A stretch of DNA of 64,000 nt from Halictus rubicundus (taxonomy: Eukaryota; Arthropoda; Insecta; Hymenoptera; Halictidae). The stretch spans positions 1,460,830-1,524,829 of the forward strand of contig NC_135161.1 in NCBI RefSeq assembly GCF_050948215.1, given 5' to 3'. A program made the translations under genes and the position numbers. Below the pieces are notes generated by a model. It was not told where the DNA came from. It did no database searches and saw only the letters and a program-made list of their open reading frames with translations. This document shows, piece after piece, positions 11,165 through 21,700 of this stretch. The stretch's first letter is position 1. Every line of letters starts with the position of its first letter.

Positions 11165-12075
11165 CTTAACCTCCCTTTCCCTCTTCTTCCCTTCCTTTCC
11201 CCCTTCTTTCCCTCCCTCCCACCCCTCTGCCTCCCCTGCCCGTTTCCCTGCTCATCTAACCAACTTTCTTCTATTTCGTCCCATTGCTTCAACTTTCCAT
11301 TCACCCACATTTTCATGTACCCCACCTGTACACTCCTCCCTTCCCTCCTCTCCTTCTCCGCTTCCCTTTCAATTTTCCACCTTGCTCTTCTCTCTTCCTC
11401 CGTCAGGTCGTCATCTAACCTTTCCTTTTTCCCTCTTAACTTACCCCTTCCCCTCATCACCTTCCTTTTCTGTTCCCTGTCCACCATCTTCACCAGTACC
11501 ATCCCTCTCCCCTCCTTTCCCACCCCTCCTATCTTTCTTATCTCCTTAATTCCCTCGTCCTTCAGACCCATCACCTCCCACACCCTCTTCACCTCAGTTT
11601 CCATGCCCTCACCCACCGCTCGAATCCCCCTTATTACCACGTTGTTTCTCCTCTCCTCCCTCTCCTTTCTATCCTGTTTTACCTCCATCCTCCTTATCCT
11701 CCTTCTATTCTCCTCTGCTTCCCCCTTCCCCATCCTATCTTCTATCCCTTCTCCCCCCTTTTCCCTCCCTTCCCTCTCTACCTTCTCCACCTTTCCCTCT
11801 AGTCCTTCCATTCTTTTCTTTAGCCTTTCCCTCTTTTCCACGTCTTCCCTCCTTTCCTCTTCCCACTTCTCTCTCTCCCTTCTTCTCCCCGCTCTCTCTT
11901 TCTCCAGCTCCTCTTTCATCTCCCTCAACTCCTCTTTTATTTCCCTCATCTCCGTCATACTCTCCTTCATTTCCCTGATCCCCTCTTTTATTTCCTTCAT
12001 CTCCGCCATCTCGTCCTTCATTTCCCTCATCCCTTCTTTTATTTCCCTCAACCCCGCCATCATCTCTCTAATCAA
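11161..12075 (-). CDS. LINE ORF1: coiled-coil, RRM-like nucleic-acid-binding protein
   Basis: A 304-codon frame. Residues 1-110 are heptad-like Glu/Lys/Arg/Met repeats (MREMKDEMAEMKEIKEGIRE), a strong coiled coil. RRNNVVIRGI then opens an RRM-like segment as in L1-type ORF1 proteins, followed by a basic tail. Such proteins trimerise and coat the element RNA. The apparent start is TTG. The same frame continues upstream across one TGA (12,082-12,084) for about 60 more codons containing SFDNLWKKRGRE, so the true N-terminus is probably there and this copy carries a nonsense mutation. The stop TGA (11,161-11,163) overlaps the GTG of ORF2. Confidence 0.75.
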   Translation of the reverse strand: MIREMMAGLREIKEGMREMKDEMAEMKEIKEGIREMKESMTEMREIKEELREMKEELEKERAGRRREREKWEEERREDVEKRERLKKRMEGLEGKVEKVEREGREKGGEGIEDRMGKGEAEENRRRIRRMEVKQDRKEREERRNNVVIRGIRAVGEGMETEVKRVWEVMGLKDEGIKEIRKIGGVGKEGRGMVLVKMVDREQKRKVMRGRGKLRGKKERLDDDLTEEERRARWKIEREAEKERREGRSVQVGYMKMWVNGKLKQWDEIEESWLDEQGNGQGRQRGGREGKKGERKGRRGKGRLR

Positions 12076-12269
12076 GTTCTCTCAACCCTTGCCTAACCCT
12101 TCCGTCTCTTTCCGAACCTCCTTCGGCGACCTCTTCGTCTTCGCACTCTTTTTAAATATTCCCCTTTCCCCTTCTCCCTCGTCGTCCCCCTCATCCCCTT
12201 GCTCCCTCCCCCTTTTCTTCCATAGGTTGTCAAAACTGCTCCCACTACTTCCTCCCCCCTTTTTTTTTT

Positions 12270-14990
12270 TAAGTGTATTTGTCTCTATTTGTTAAATCTG
12301 CTCATCGAAAAATTACATGAATTTCGCTTATCTTAAAATTAGTCCGCTCGCTACTCTTATCGTACTATTCTATATCTATTTCTCTTTCTAGTTCCGTATG
12401 TGTATGTAACTGTCGCACTTCTTAATACGTTAGGTAACAAATTTATCGCCTCTATTTCTAAATTTCTATATTTCTCTTAACTGTATCTCTCTACTAACTA
12501 AATCTATATCTATCTCTATATCTATTTATTTATTTATATTTGTATATCTATGTAATTATCTCTTTTTTTTTCGCTTATTTAATACCTTATTTGTAGTATA
12601 CTCTTAACTTATTTATTACTCTAGTCTACGCGTATATATATATATAGTCTTATAACTAAGTTTTATCTCGTTTTTCTGTATTTACGCCTAAGCCTAACCT
12701 AATTTATACTATATCGTTCTCTATGACTGCCTATTGTATAAGATTTATTATTTTTTTTTTTTTTCGCTCGCTCGCCAAAAATAAAAAATTTTTTAATCTA
12801 TCCTACACGTATTATTCGGATTGGAAACTGTCGGGGTTTTCCAGAAATGCTCAAAAATGCTCAAAAACGCTGATTTTTGCGTTTTGGCCAAGAGTAAAGT
12901 GGCCTTTTTCGTTATGTTAACCTCCTTTTTTTATACGCTTGTCGGTTAGCCCTTGAGGTCCCCGTCCCTCGGCCTGTTGAAAATTTTTCCGAAAAACGCC
13001 TCTATGTGGTCGCAAAAGTGTGATTTTCTGCCCAAAATTGCGATTTTTCGGATTTTTTTCTCAAGACGGGGTTTTCCAAACCCCTCCCCTGGTCTATTTC
13101 CAAAAATTTAATTTCGGCGCGGCCTACGTGTCCAGTTTTTTCAAAATTTATCCAAAACTTTTCGGTCACCCGGTATACGCCTAATCTAAAGTTCAACCGA
13201 TCCGGCCGTTCTTGGGCTCGTTGGATCGGTCTTTTCGCGCTCTATCTCTTCCTGTTATTGCTCTCGTGTTCCCACTAAATCCTGGCCTAAATTGTTTTAT
13301 ATCTCGGACGGGAGGGGGGAATCGAAAAATCTTTCCCACCTGGGAGAAATATCTCCCCCTGAGGCCCTGTTTCTTAGTTGTTCCGTATAATTCCTAGATA
13401 TAAATTTTCAGCCCGATCGGTGGACTTTGGGATATCTGCTATCCTTCTCTGGAGCCTAACCCTTTCTTATACTGGTGTACAACTCCTACCTTGTCTCTGT
13501 CTCTGTCTCTCACTCTGTACACTGTATCCGAACCGACCCCCTGATGCGTTTCCTCTTTTTCTACAGGTGATTCTGTCCGGCTCTTTCTTCGTTGTACAGT
13601 TCTTTTCCGTATATCGTCCACTCACTTTGTCTATTTAACTAATTATTTAATTTATTCTTATTTTTACTTAGCTAACTATTTCTCGTGGTTAACTTATTTA
13701 TTATTACTCGTACTTAGCTTAATCTATTTTTAATTTATTAATTCTATTTCCACTTATTACTTAATTTTCAATTAGTCTATTATTTAATTATTGTTTGTTT
13801 GTTCTAAACTTTCACGTCCTCGCGAACTTTTACTACGTTTTTTTCACTCTTTCACACGTCTTTCGTCCTTTGTTTCGCGAAAACCGTCACTAATTTCGAT
13901 TTTTCGCGAAAATTCCGGTTATTTGTCCCTCGTTCCGCGAAAACCGTTACTAATTCCGATTTTTCGCGAAAATTCCGGTTGTTTTTAATTTATTTATTCT
14001 TTTCCGTGCTTTTCGCCCCTTTTCGTCTTTTTCGAATTAAATTCTCAAAATTATTTCCCGAACTAGCTTCTGCTGCTATTTTACTCGGATTATATTTTAA
14101 AAATCAAAATTCGACTCGACTTTACTCGTATGCAAAATTTTAACTCTAGGCAGTGTTCATCTCGGAGGTTCACTTCGCTCTACTTTCGAATTTTTCTGCT
14201 GGGGCTCACCCGACCTCTCCGCGACTTCCCCCACCCTCTTTATACTCCAACCGTTTTCGTCGGTCTATTGTCCTTACTTCGCGCTTGGCCTTGTTTGACC
14301 CCGTTGTTATCTCCAAAATTTAATCTTTTTTCGTTATTTCTTATTACAGGTGAACGCTTTCGTTCTGTGTCTATTATCGTCTTTTGTCCCCTTTACCGTT
14401 ACGGCCTTGGGGTAACTTGTCCTATTTCTTATTACTTATCGTTTGTCCTATCCTACTTTAAATAAATATATTTAAAATTATCCCGTTACAGGGGTTCAAC
14501 GCCCGGCACTAGCCCAGTTTCTGGAGTCGACGTCTTGCAAACCCTTATACCTCTTACCCGTTCTAAATCTGATTCTAATGTACTTGTCTTATTTTCAATC
14601 TGTAAAATCCCGTAAACTATTATTCTAATCGTGTAACTCCATATGACATTTTTCCCTTAAAATATTAAGAAGTACTCATTTCATTTATTAATTCCCCCCC
14701 CCCCCCCCTTCCCCGCAAAAATATCTCCTTACTGAGGCTTTTTTGAGGGTTGAAAATAGTCCCAAAATGCTCGTCGTCCCCAAAAACCGTCTAGTTCACA
14801 TATTCGGAGCGTAAAAGCCCTCTGTATTTCTTATAAATAGTTAAAATTTATCCCGCCACGTGCGTTCGTCTAAACCCGCCATCTTGTCGCTCTTTACATA
14901 AAACCCCTTACTACTATTGACCCTTTCTACAAGTTACTCGGTTCTATCTAGTCTATTCAGGTTTCTACCTTATCTTTTCGCGTGTGGTTT
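12270..14990. other. AT/pyrimidine-rich non-coding region
   Basis: About 2.7 kb without a credible coding frame, lying between the 5' end of the purine-rich LINE and the 3' end of the R1-clade LINE. It may be the latter's long 3' UTR or separate repeat DNA. It holds a two-copy 60-bp repeat (13,865-13,984), a 15-nt poly-C run (14,694-14,708), and intron-acceptor-like TTTNYACAG-GT strings at about 13,564 and 14,347. Confidence 0.4.
13865..13984. repeat. 60-bp direct repeat, two copies
   Basis: Two adjacent 60-bp units differing at about six positions. Each contains TTCGCGAAAA and, about 17 nt later, its inverted complement TTTTCGCGAA, so each unit can form a stem-loop. Confidence 0.85.
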
Positions 14991-15038
14991 TGCAGGGAAC
15001 GCCGGATGAGTGCAGGAGTTGATTCCAATATGACAGCT

Positions 15039-15186
15039 TTAGCCCGGTCCCGCGAAGTCCGCTTCTTCTCGGGCATCCGCTGTCCTTGGTGGCTCCTCCT
15101 TTTTCCCCTCCGTGTCCTCTTCTCCCTCGTCGTCGTCCTCCGCCTCTTCGCCCCCCTTTCCCTCCTCCGGGTCCTCCCAGATCGAT
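15039..15186 (-). other. Possible acidic C-terminal exon of the R1-clade ORF2
   Basis: If positions 15,187-15,287 (101 nt, GT...AG on the minus strand, with TACTAAC inside) are removed, the ORF2 frame passes its stop and continues for 48 codons rich in Glu/Asp (EEAEDDDEGEEDTEG) to a stop at 15,039-15,041. This is an inference. LINE introns are rare because they would be lost on retrotransposition, and GAG-rich DNA can give acidic frames by chance. Confidence 0.3.
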
Positions 15187-15283
15187 CTGCAACATAAAGA
15201 AAGAAGTTTTTAAGCGCATTTATATTCTAGTTTTGTTTCTCTTTTATCTTGTGTTTTTGTTAGTACTTAACTCGTCATTTTTT

Positions 15284-18200
15284 TTACAGGTCACCCATTC
15301 TTTCGGCATCTGCAGATTCCAGATCCTCCTCTGTCCCACGCATGACCGGGTTATCCAGATTTTCCTTTTCTCTCTTTCTCTCCTCCTTCTCCTTTTCGGT
15401 TAGTACCTCCTTGCAAAATTTTGAGAAGGTTCTCCAAGCGTTTTCGTCTGCCAGAATTCCTTTCATGATCTCTTCGATTAGCAGTGGACCCGTTCTGTTG
15501 TTTAGTGCTTCCCTCAGTGGCCTCCTCTCCTCCTCCCATCTCTGGCAGTCCACCAAGGTGTGCTCTGGTGTATCCGGCGTTCCCGCATGGTACCAGCACT
15601 CGTCCGTACCTGTCTTCCCAATTCTGCATCTGAAATTATTGAATACTCCATGCCCCGTTAGTGCCTGTGTAACATAAAAATTCAGATCTCCGTGTTTCCT
15701 ATTTCTCCAGCTCTCAATATTAGGAATAAGTCGGTGCGTCCACCTGCCCACCGTTGCAGCGTTCCATTTCTCTTGCCATCTACCGTCAGTTCTCTCTTTT
15801 GCTCTCTTTCTAATAATTTTTTTCAATTTATCCCTTATTCTCTCCAGAGCTTCTTCTCCGTACTCTTCCGGGACTTCTCTACTTTCGTTTCTGTTAATCC
15901 TTACCTCTGCTGTTCTTTCCCTGCCTTGATCATTTTCATTTTCTATGCTAGCTTGATTTTGTAGGATTTCGAGCATTTCAATTTCTTCATCGAAGATTTC
16001 CCTTCTTTCGATTACTTTGAGGTCCCATGGCGGTATTCCCGCTAATACAGATAGTGTTTCCAGTGGTACTGATCTATATGCTGATACCACTCTGGCTAAG
16101 CCGATTTTTTGGGTGTTTCTTAGTATTCTTCTAATCGAAATTTTCTCCGCCGCCTCTGCCCATATGGGAGCACCGTAGAGAACAATAGATTCTGTGGTCA
16201 TATAATACATCTTTCTCGCAGATTGTTTTGTCTTCATTTTATTGGTCATTACGCTGCTTAATGCAGCCATCGTTTTAATGGCCGTGTTCGTGCTATTTTC
16301 TATATGTCTTCTAAAGCTTTTGCTCTTGTCAAATGTCACTCCCAAATATTTTATTTCTTCTGAGGGTTTTATTTCTGCGTCTCCTATTTTAAAAGTTAAG
16401 TTTTCCTCCACTTTTTTACGATTCAGCATCATTGCTTCCGTCTTATTTTCTGCTAAAGATAGTCCTACCGAGGCCATCCACTGTTTCGCCTCTTCTGCCA
16501 TCTGTTCTGCTCTTATCTTCAATCTGTTTACCGTTGAGGCTTGTACAATTAGTGCCAAATCATCTGCGAAAGCGATCTTTTTTGACATCGGTGGGTTCTG
16601 ACTATTCAGTAGTTCATCGTACACGACATTCCACATAAATGGACCCAATACTGAGCCCTGTGGTACTCCCATTTTCATGCTTAGTTTTACGTTTTCCTGT
16701 GATGCTTCGTATTCGACTCTTCTATTTTTAAAGTAATCCTTTATTATTCTCGTTAGATATTCTGAAACATTTCTTTTCTCCAACTCCTTGTGGATGGCCT
16801 TCCAACTTAGCGAATTAAACGCGTTCTTTACGTCCAAGGCTATCAGGACCGCGTATCTATTTTTATTTGAAGCCTCTAGTGCCGCCTTTCTTACTTCTTC
16901 CATAGCATGCACAGTGGATGTGCCTCTAGTAAAACCATATTGCCATTTGCTGAATGGCCTCAGTCCCAGTTCCTTGTGCAGTCTAGCTCTTAAAAAATAT
17001 TCAAAAAGTTTGGCAATTGCATCTATTATACATATCGGTCGGTATGCTGATGGGTTGGACGGGTCCTTTCCCTCTTTTCTCAGCATAATCGTCCTTGCTT
17101 TTTTCCAGTTTGCGGGGATGGCTCCCCTTGTCAAAATTCCGGTAAACAGGGCTGCGAATCTGTCCGGCCTGAACTCTGCTATTGTTTTAATTATCTCGGG
17201 TTGCATCCCGTCGATCCCTGGTGCTTTTCCCGGTTTTAGTTTTTTCACTGCTTCTAGGATCTCTCCCTCTGTCACTACCGGTATTAGGATATCTCGTTCT
17301 TCGTCTAGCGTTCTTTGTCGGTTCTGTGCTACCGGGCTTCCATCGTCAGTTTCCCTCTCTTCGTTACTTCGTTGAGGAAAGAGGTCCTTCATAACCCTAT
17401 TTGCCGCTGATTCTGAAAGCAAAGCGGGAGGATTACTTTTTTTAATCTGTCTTATTATGATTTTATAGGGTTTCCCCCAGACATCTTTATCTATGGTATC
17501 GCATAATTCTTTCCATGTTTTTTCTTTTGCTTTCCCGATCATTCTTTGTAGGTTTCTTTTGGCTAGTTTGTACAGAAAATTGTTCGCTTCCCTTTCTTCT
17601 TCTTTTCCCTTTTTTCTCGCTTTTTGGACCTCTCTCCTCAGTCTCTGGGTCCTTATTCTTTCTTTTTTAATTTCTGCTGTCCACCAGGGGTTCCTTTTTT
17701 CTTTGTTATTCGTAATATCTGCCTTGTCTAAGGCTTCATCGCAGCTCTCGTACATGCATGTCAGGAATTTGTCTATTTTCTCATCGTTGTACGTACTATC
17801 CTGCTCTATTTCGTTTTCTCTCAGTTTGCGCTGCAAGGCCGTCCCCAGCCTGGTGATTCCCGACCTGGTAATTTTCCACTTTACTCCGTAGTTCGTTTTT
17901 TCTGTATGGGCTCCTTCTGTTATTTGAATTTCTGAAATTAGATATTTGTGGTCAGATGCAGTTTCTACATTCAGCACTTTACTTGATAATACAAATTCTG
18001 GCCTGAGTAGCTCTTGTGATACTGCCACAAAGTCGAGATTCGAGGTGGCACGTCCTCTCTCAAAGGTGTGCCCCCCTTCTGGCACACATGGGCTCATGTT
18101 GTTCGTTAATAGCTCCTCTAGAAGAATTGTCCCCTTCAGGTTTTGTTCTTTTGATCCCCAGGCTGGGGACTTGGCGTTGAAATCCCCTCCAATTATAATT

Positions 18201-18564
18201 TTGTTTCCTAAATTTCTCTCTTTTTTAGTGAAATGCATTAGCCTTTTTATATTATATGCAAACAAATCTGAGGACATACTTGGAGGATAGTACGTACTTA
18301 CGAGTGTCATGTTTTTAAATCTTACTGCTACGAAATTTTCGTCCGTTTTGTCACCGTCTTCCATTCTCTTGTGGCCGTTGTTCCTTGTCACCCACACCGC
18401 TGTTGTACCTCCTGGTGCATAAATCCAGTTTCCCGGGTTGAACAGCGGTTCCTGGATCAACACTACGTCCACTCCCAGGTCCACTACGGATTGCATAAGG
18501 AGGTAGTGGGCCAGCCTACAGTGATTCAAATTTATCTGTAATATTTTAAAATTGAATTTTAAAT
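15284..18564 (-). CDS. R1-clade LINE ORF2: endonuclease-reverse transcriptase polyprotein
   Basis: Uninterrupted frame of more than 1,081 codons. Counting from the Met in NHCRLAHYLLMQ: endonuclease at 1-200 with VVLIQEP (Glu about 28), IIGGDFNAKS (114-121) and ASDHK (192-194); RT at about 420-700 with KPGKAPGIDGMQPEI, YRPICII, LDVKNAFNS, GVPQGSVLGPFMW and the catalytic AFADDLAL (about 653-660); thumb with KYLGVTFDKS; C-terminal CCHC-like CRIGKTGTDEC plus HTLVDC near 965-990. The frame extends upstream without a stop into ORF1, and LQINLN lies before the first ATG, so the true start is probably upstream and non-ATG or coupled to ORF1 termination. No inactivating change seen: the best candidate in this window for a recently mobile element. 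ORF2 may be extended at the 3' end by splicing. Confidence 0.9.
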
Positions 18565-19246
18565 ATTTGCCGAACTCCTAGCTGAACGCTCAATATATTT
18601 TTTGTATTGTGGGCAGTTGACTGCTCCTGCCACGTGCTCGGCCTTCGACGCATGTACCCCTTCTCTGACACAGAGCACGCAGCATCTTACCGCCTCACAG
18701 CCATTTATTTGGTGACCGACTCCGCCGCACCTCCTACATAGTTCTTGTCCTTTGAGGTCTACTGCACAATTGTAGGACATATGTCCGAATGCATGGCATT
18801 TAAAACATCTGATGATGTTTTGTGTCCTCTTCATTCTACAATTTGTGAACCCTATTTTTATTTTATTCTCTTGTCCTATCTTATCAACTTCCTCTGCTGG
18901 GAGGGATATTATTGCTGTTTTGGTCCCACCGTACCCAAATCTCATTGTTTTAATTTCAATTTCGTTTGTTTGACGGTTTAGTACCCTCCCTAGTTCTTGT
19001 AGTAACTCTTCCCTGTCCATTGTGGGGTCCAAATCCTTAATTTCATACATTACTTTCGGCGCCATCCTCCTTACTTGGCAGTCCTCTCCCAGGGTATTTT
19101 TTGCAAATTTTTCTAATGTTTCGGCCTTTGTGCCCCTCTCCACTACTTCCTCCCCCTCTCCCTATCTTTTCCGTGATCGTCGGCTTTCCCCCCTCACCCC
19201 TCTCCCCCTTCCCACCTTCCATTTCCCCTTCCCCTCTGTTACTCAT
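18559..19246 (-). pseudogene. R1-clade LINE ORF1 with three CCHC zinc knuckles; one frameshift
   Basis: Gag-like RNA-binding protein. The main frame (18,559 to about 19,150) has ITKLC-free basic sequence, then IRCFKCHAFGHMSYNC, LCRRCGGVGHQINGC and CVLCVREGVHA, three knuckles typical of R1-clade ORF1. A Gly/Glu/Lys-rich N-terminus starting MSNRGEGEMEGG at 19,246 is in another frame and joins near 19,150, so this copy carries one indel there; the main frame has no ATG of its own upstream. It ends with TAA at 18,559-18,561 inside the open ORF2 frame, an overlap suggesting coupled translation of ORF2. Confidence 0.75.
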
Positions 19247-19600
19247 TTCTTCCTCTTACTCTCACTACCTATACTACCTTCAAATTTCCCGCTTTCCTCC
19301 TGACCCTATCGCCACCAATCAGCGCCACCTACCACTCCTTCTCTCTACTCCCGCGTTCGCCTCACGAAGGATGCCGCCAACCTAACCTCCAATCACTCAC
19401 TCACTTCCACCTTTCTTACACCTTCCAGCTCCCTTTTTCACTCTTCCCCTTTTTTGCCCAGCTACCCCTATTCCTCTTGCTCTCTTCTCCCACACTCTCT
19501 CACCTCTCACACCTCTCACTCTTCACTTTCTCTCAACAAACACTTCTCCACTCACTACACACGCCAATCTCTCTCGCAACCGGAAACGGAAGTCCAACAG

Positions 19601-20588
19601 GTGAATACAATAATGAACAAACTCTCTCTCAATCAACATGGCCAATGGTACCGCGGGAGGAAACACAAAGAAACGAAAACCGTGGACCCGTCGGCACCGC
19701 GACTAATTTGGCATTTGCCCAAAAAGGACGTCAGAAGGAAGCCCTTCTTGCCCCAGGGAAAACCACGGTTTAAAAACCTGGGGAAATTAGCGGCCCACCA
19801 AGCAGAATAACATTAACAGAACATTAAAAGAACAGTTTAACAGTAGGTCTCTTCTTATCCTGGATATCAGGCGCCTATCAGGGTCCTCCTTCCCCTTCCT
19901 TTGAAGTTGTCGATTCCAACCAAATTTCGGGGTCGAATGCCACGAGTACCACTGTAACGTAGGTTATATTGAAAAGACACGATATAGCAATTCTAGACTT
20001 AGCTCCGCATCATCACTCGAGACTATCTCCCCTTAAGGATCAAAATTCGTCTGTCCCCTACCTCCGTCAAAATGGCCATTGTGTACGTACGCGAAGTCGA
20101 ACAACCCAAATCGAAGTCGAAACTATTCGAAACTATTCGAAATTATAAACAATGTCCATAACCGAACGTGCACTCGCTCTCTCATTCGAGTCATGCATCG
20201 TACCATTCACGGTACACTTCGATCAAGGCGTCTGCTAATATCGTTCTCGACTCGCAAGAACCGTAGACAAAAACTGCCCTAATCTTACTCCCGTCCGCCG
20301 TTCCGTCTCTGGAGCATCAATGACCCCAGATAGGATGCGGGGAGTAAGTGTACCAACATTCATTCGCCTAAATTTCCACCAAACTCCATGGTACCCCTAA
20401 ACCTTGGCGTACGAATGAAGCGGGGAATCCTCACTACCTGTAATCTTTTCTAGTTAACTTTTCTTTCTCTCGACCACAATCATATCACAATCTTCCCAAA
20501 AATCCAGAGCAAACAATACAATTTAAAAAAAAAAGTAACACAGTCTGAGCTAACACAGTCAACCCAGAATCTTACGTAAACAGAAATA
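19601..20588. other. Unassigned sequence between LINE and gypsy element
   Basis: About 1 kb with no recognisable frame. On the minus strand it lies downstream of the gypsy pol end, so part may be that element's 3' UTR or LTR, but I could not find a copy of the putative LTR of 23,729-23,947 here. Confidence 0.35.
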
Positions 20589-20960
20589 TCACCTCTCGTG
20601 GTACTTAGCCAAGCGGTCGACATGCACCACTTTGTACCCACTCTTAGGATTCTTGCAAATTCTATATACTACCTCACTCAATTTTTTTAACAACAACGTA
20701 AGGACCTTCCCAACTGGGCTGCAATTTAAGACATTTACCTTTAACCCTATGTGGCTGATGAAGCTAGACCGATTCCCCTTCACGGAAAGATCTTTCTACA
20801 ATTCTGAAGTCATGATGTCGTTTCATTTTTTGTGAAGAGATCTCTAACTGTGTGCGGACAAATTTATGAACAGAATCCATCTTATCTTTAAGATTAGTTG
20901 AGAACTTGTCTAGACTGCAAGTCCCTTCTAAAGGACTTCCTCTAATCAAATCCAACTTCT
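20589..20960 (-). pseudogene. Gypsy integrase C-terminal segment
   Basis: Two overlapping minus-strand frames with the integrase tail: FSTNLKDKMDSVHKFVRTQL, MKRHHD, then after a frameshift near 20,780 a GPY-like segment with KLSEVVYRICKN and KVVHVDRLAKYH. These are the usual last 110 or so residues of insect gypsy Pol, which help target or stabilise integration. The catalytic D,D,E core is absent. Confidence 0.75.
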
Positions 20961-21700
20961 GCCTATTTTTTTCATTCAAATTCACTGAATTGTCCTCAAA
21001 TATCGGTTTTAAATATCCAGGTAAATCCGACTGTTCTCCTTTACCGGCCGAAGTTAATCCGTCAGGTTGCGAAAACTCAACAAAATCGTCCCTTACATCC
21101 ACGACATCGACCTTGGCCACTTCAGCCTTCTCATTCATCCCTCTGTCCTCTCTGACAGCGCTACATTCGTTGCTCAACGTACTCAATGAAGGAACTACGG
21201 ATTCATTTGCAACCGCAGAATCGACTACGGCTATACTCGTTTCTTTCAGTTTTCTAAAACTACAGCCCACAAAATCAACGTTCTCTCCTCCATCAAAAGA
21301 AAAACAATTCTGTTTCAAATCTAACGAACAATTATGTTTCGTCAAGAAATCCAGGCCTAAAATACAATCGTCCGTAATATCAACAACATAGAATACATGT
21401 TTAGTATTAAATTTTCCGATCCTGATTTGAGCTTCTTTGACGCCGAAAACTCGGACAGATTCCCCCGTAACTGACATCAAGTTCATATCAGATACTACTT
21501 TCGTGTCACTCTGTGACGTACCTCTCACAAGCGAAACCGCCGACCCGATATCTATCAAAAACTTCTGTGCAACTTCGTTGAAAAAACCTTCTACGCAGAT
21601 ACCGTTAGAATTTACCAAGAACGGGGGATTTCCTTTGTAACGAGTCCGTTTCCCGGCGGATCTCGTCACAACGGATTCCTCACAGCCGGATTTGGCTCGC
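20961..21700 (-). pseudogene. Gypsy protease and linker to RT, fused to the integrase tail
   Basis: The frame contains a retropepsin-type aspartic protease: catalytic FLIDIGSAVSLV (D-I-G-S instead of the usual D-T-G/S-G) and the later CILGLDFLTKHNC. A Ser/Glu-rich linker and LPGYLKPIFEDN follow, which in intact elements leads into RT. Here it runs in frame into integrase tail sequence (around RGSPLEGTC), so a clean in-frame deletion removed RT, RNase H and most of integrase. The protease would process Gag/Pol; activity of this copy is doubtful. Confidence 0.75.

Larger units (their letters stand above)
7705..12270 (-). mobile_element. Purine-rich-strand LINE, nearly full length
   Basis: A minus-strand non-LTR retrotransposon with a coiled-coil ORF1 and an endonuclease/RT ORF2 ending in a CCHC knuckle. 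Its 3' end (left) is A/T-rich with repeated TAAAA-like units (about 7,715-7,805). Its 5' end is near the A-run at 12,260-12,272. The coding strand is overwhelmingly purine. ORF1 has an L1-like shape (coiled coil, then RRM-like segment), but I cannot fix the clade from memory. Confidence 0.85.
15039..19600 (-). mobile_element. R1-clade LINE with intact ORF2
   Basis: Minus-strand non-LTR retrotransposon: a pyrimidine-rich (plus-strand) 5' UTR at about 19,250-19,600, ORF1 with three CCHC knuckles, an overlapping long ORF2, and a 3' region running left of 15,284. The ORF2 start motif (LQINLNHCRLA), endonuclease type and C-terminal knuckle fit the R1 clade (R1/TRAS/SART-like). There is no evidence of a 28S rDNA or telomeric-repeat target in the flanks. 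Confidence 0.8.

Noticed and set aside
8215..12295. Many Ser/Pro/Leu-rich plus-strand open frames
   Set aside because: They are the antisense of the purine-rich LINE ORFs; the repetitive Ser/Pro/Phe composition comes from the pyrimidine-rich strand, and the minus frames carry all the RT motifs.
13564..15290. Plus-strand host gene with several introns
   Set aside because: Acceptor-like TTTACAG sites occur in T-rich DNA at 13,564, 14,347 and 15,289, but no matching donors or protein-like exons were found on the plus strand.
15284..19246. R1/R2-type rDNA insertion
   Set aside because: No 28S rRNA sequence is seen on either side of the element.
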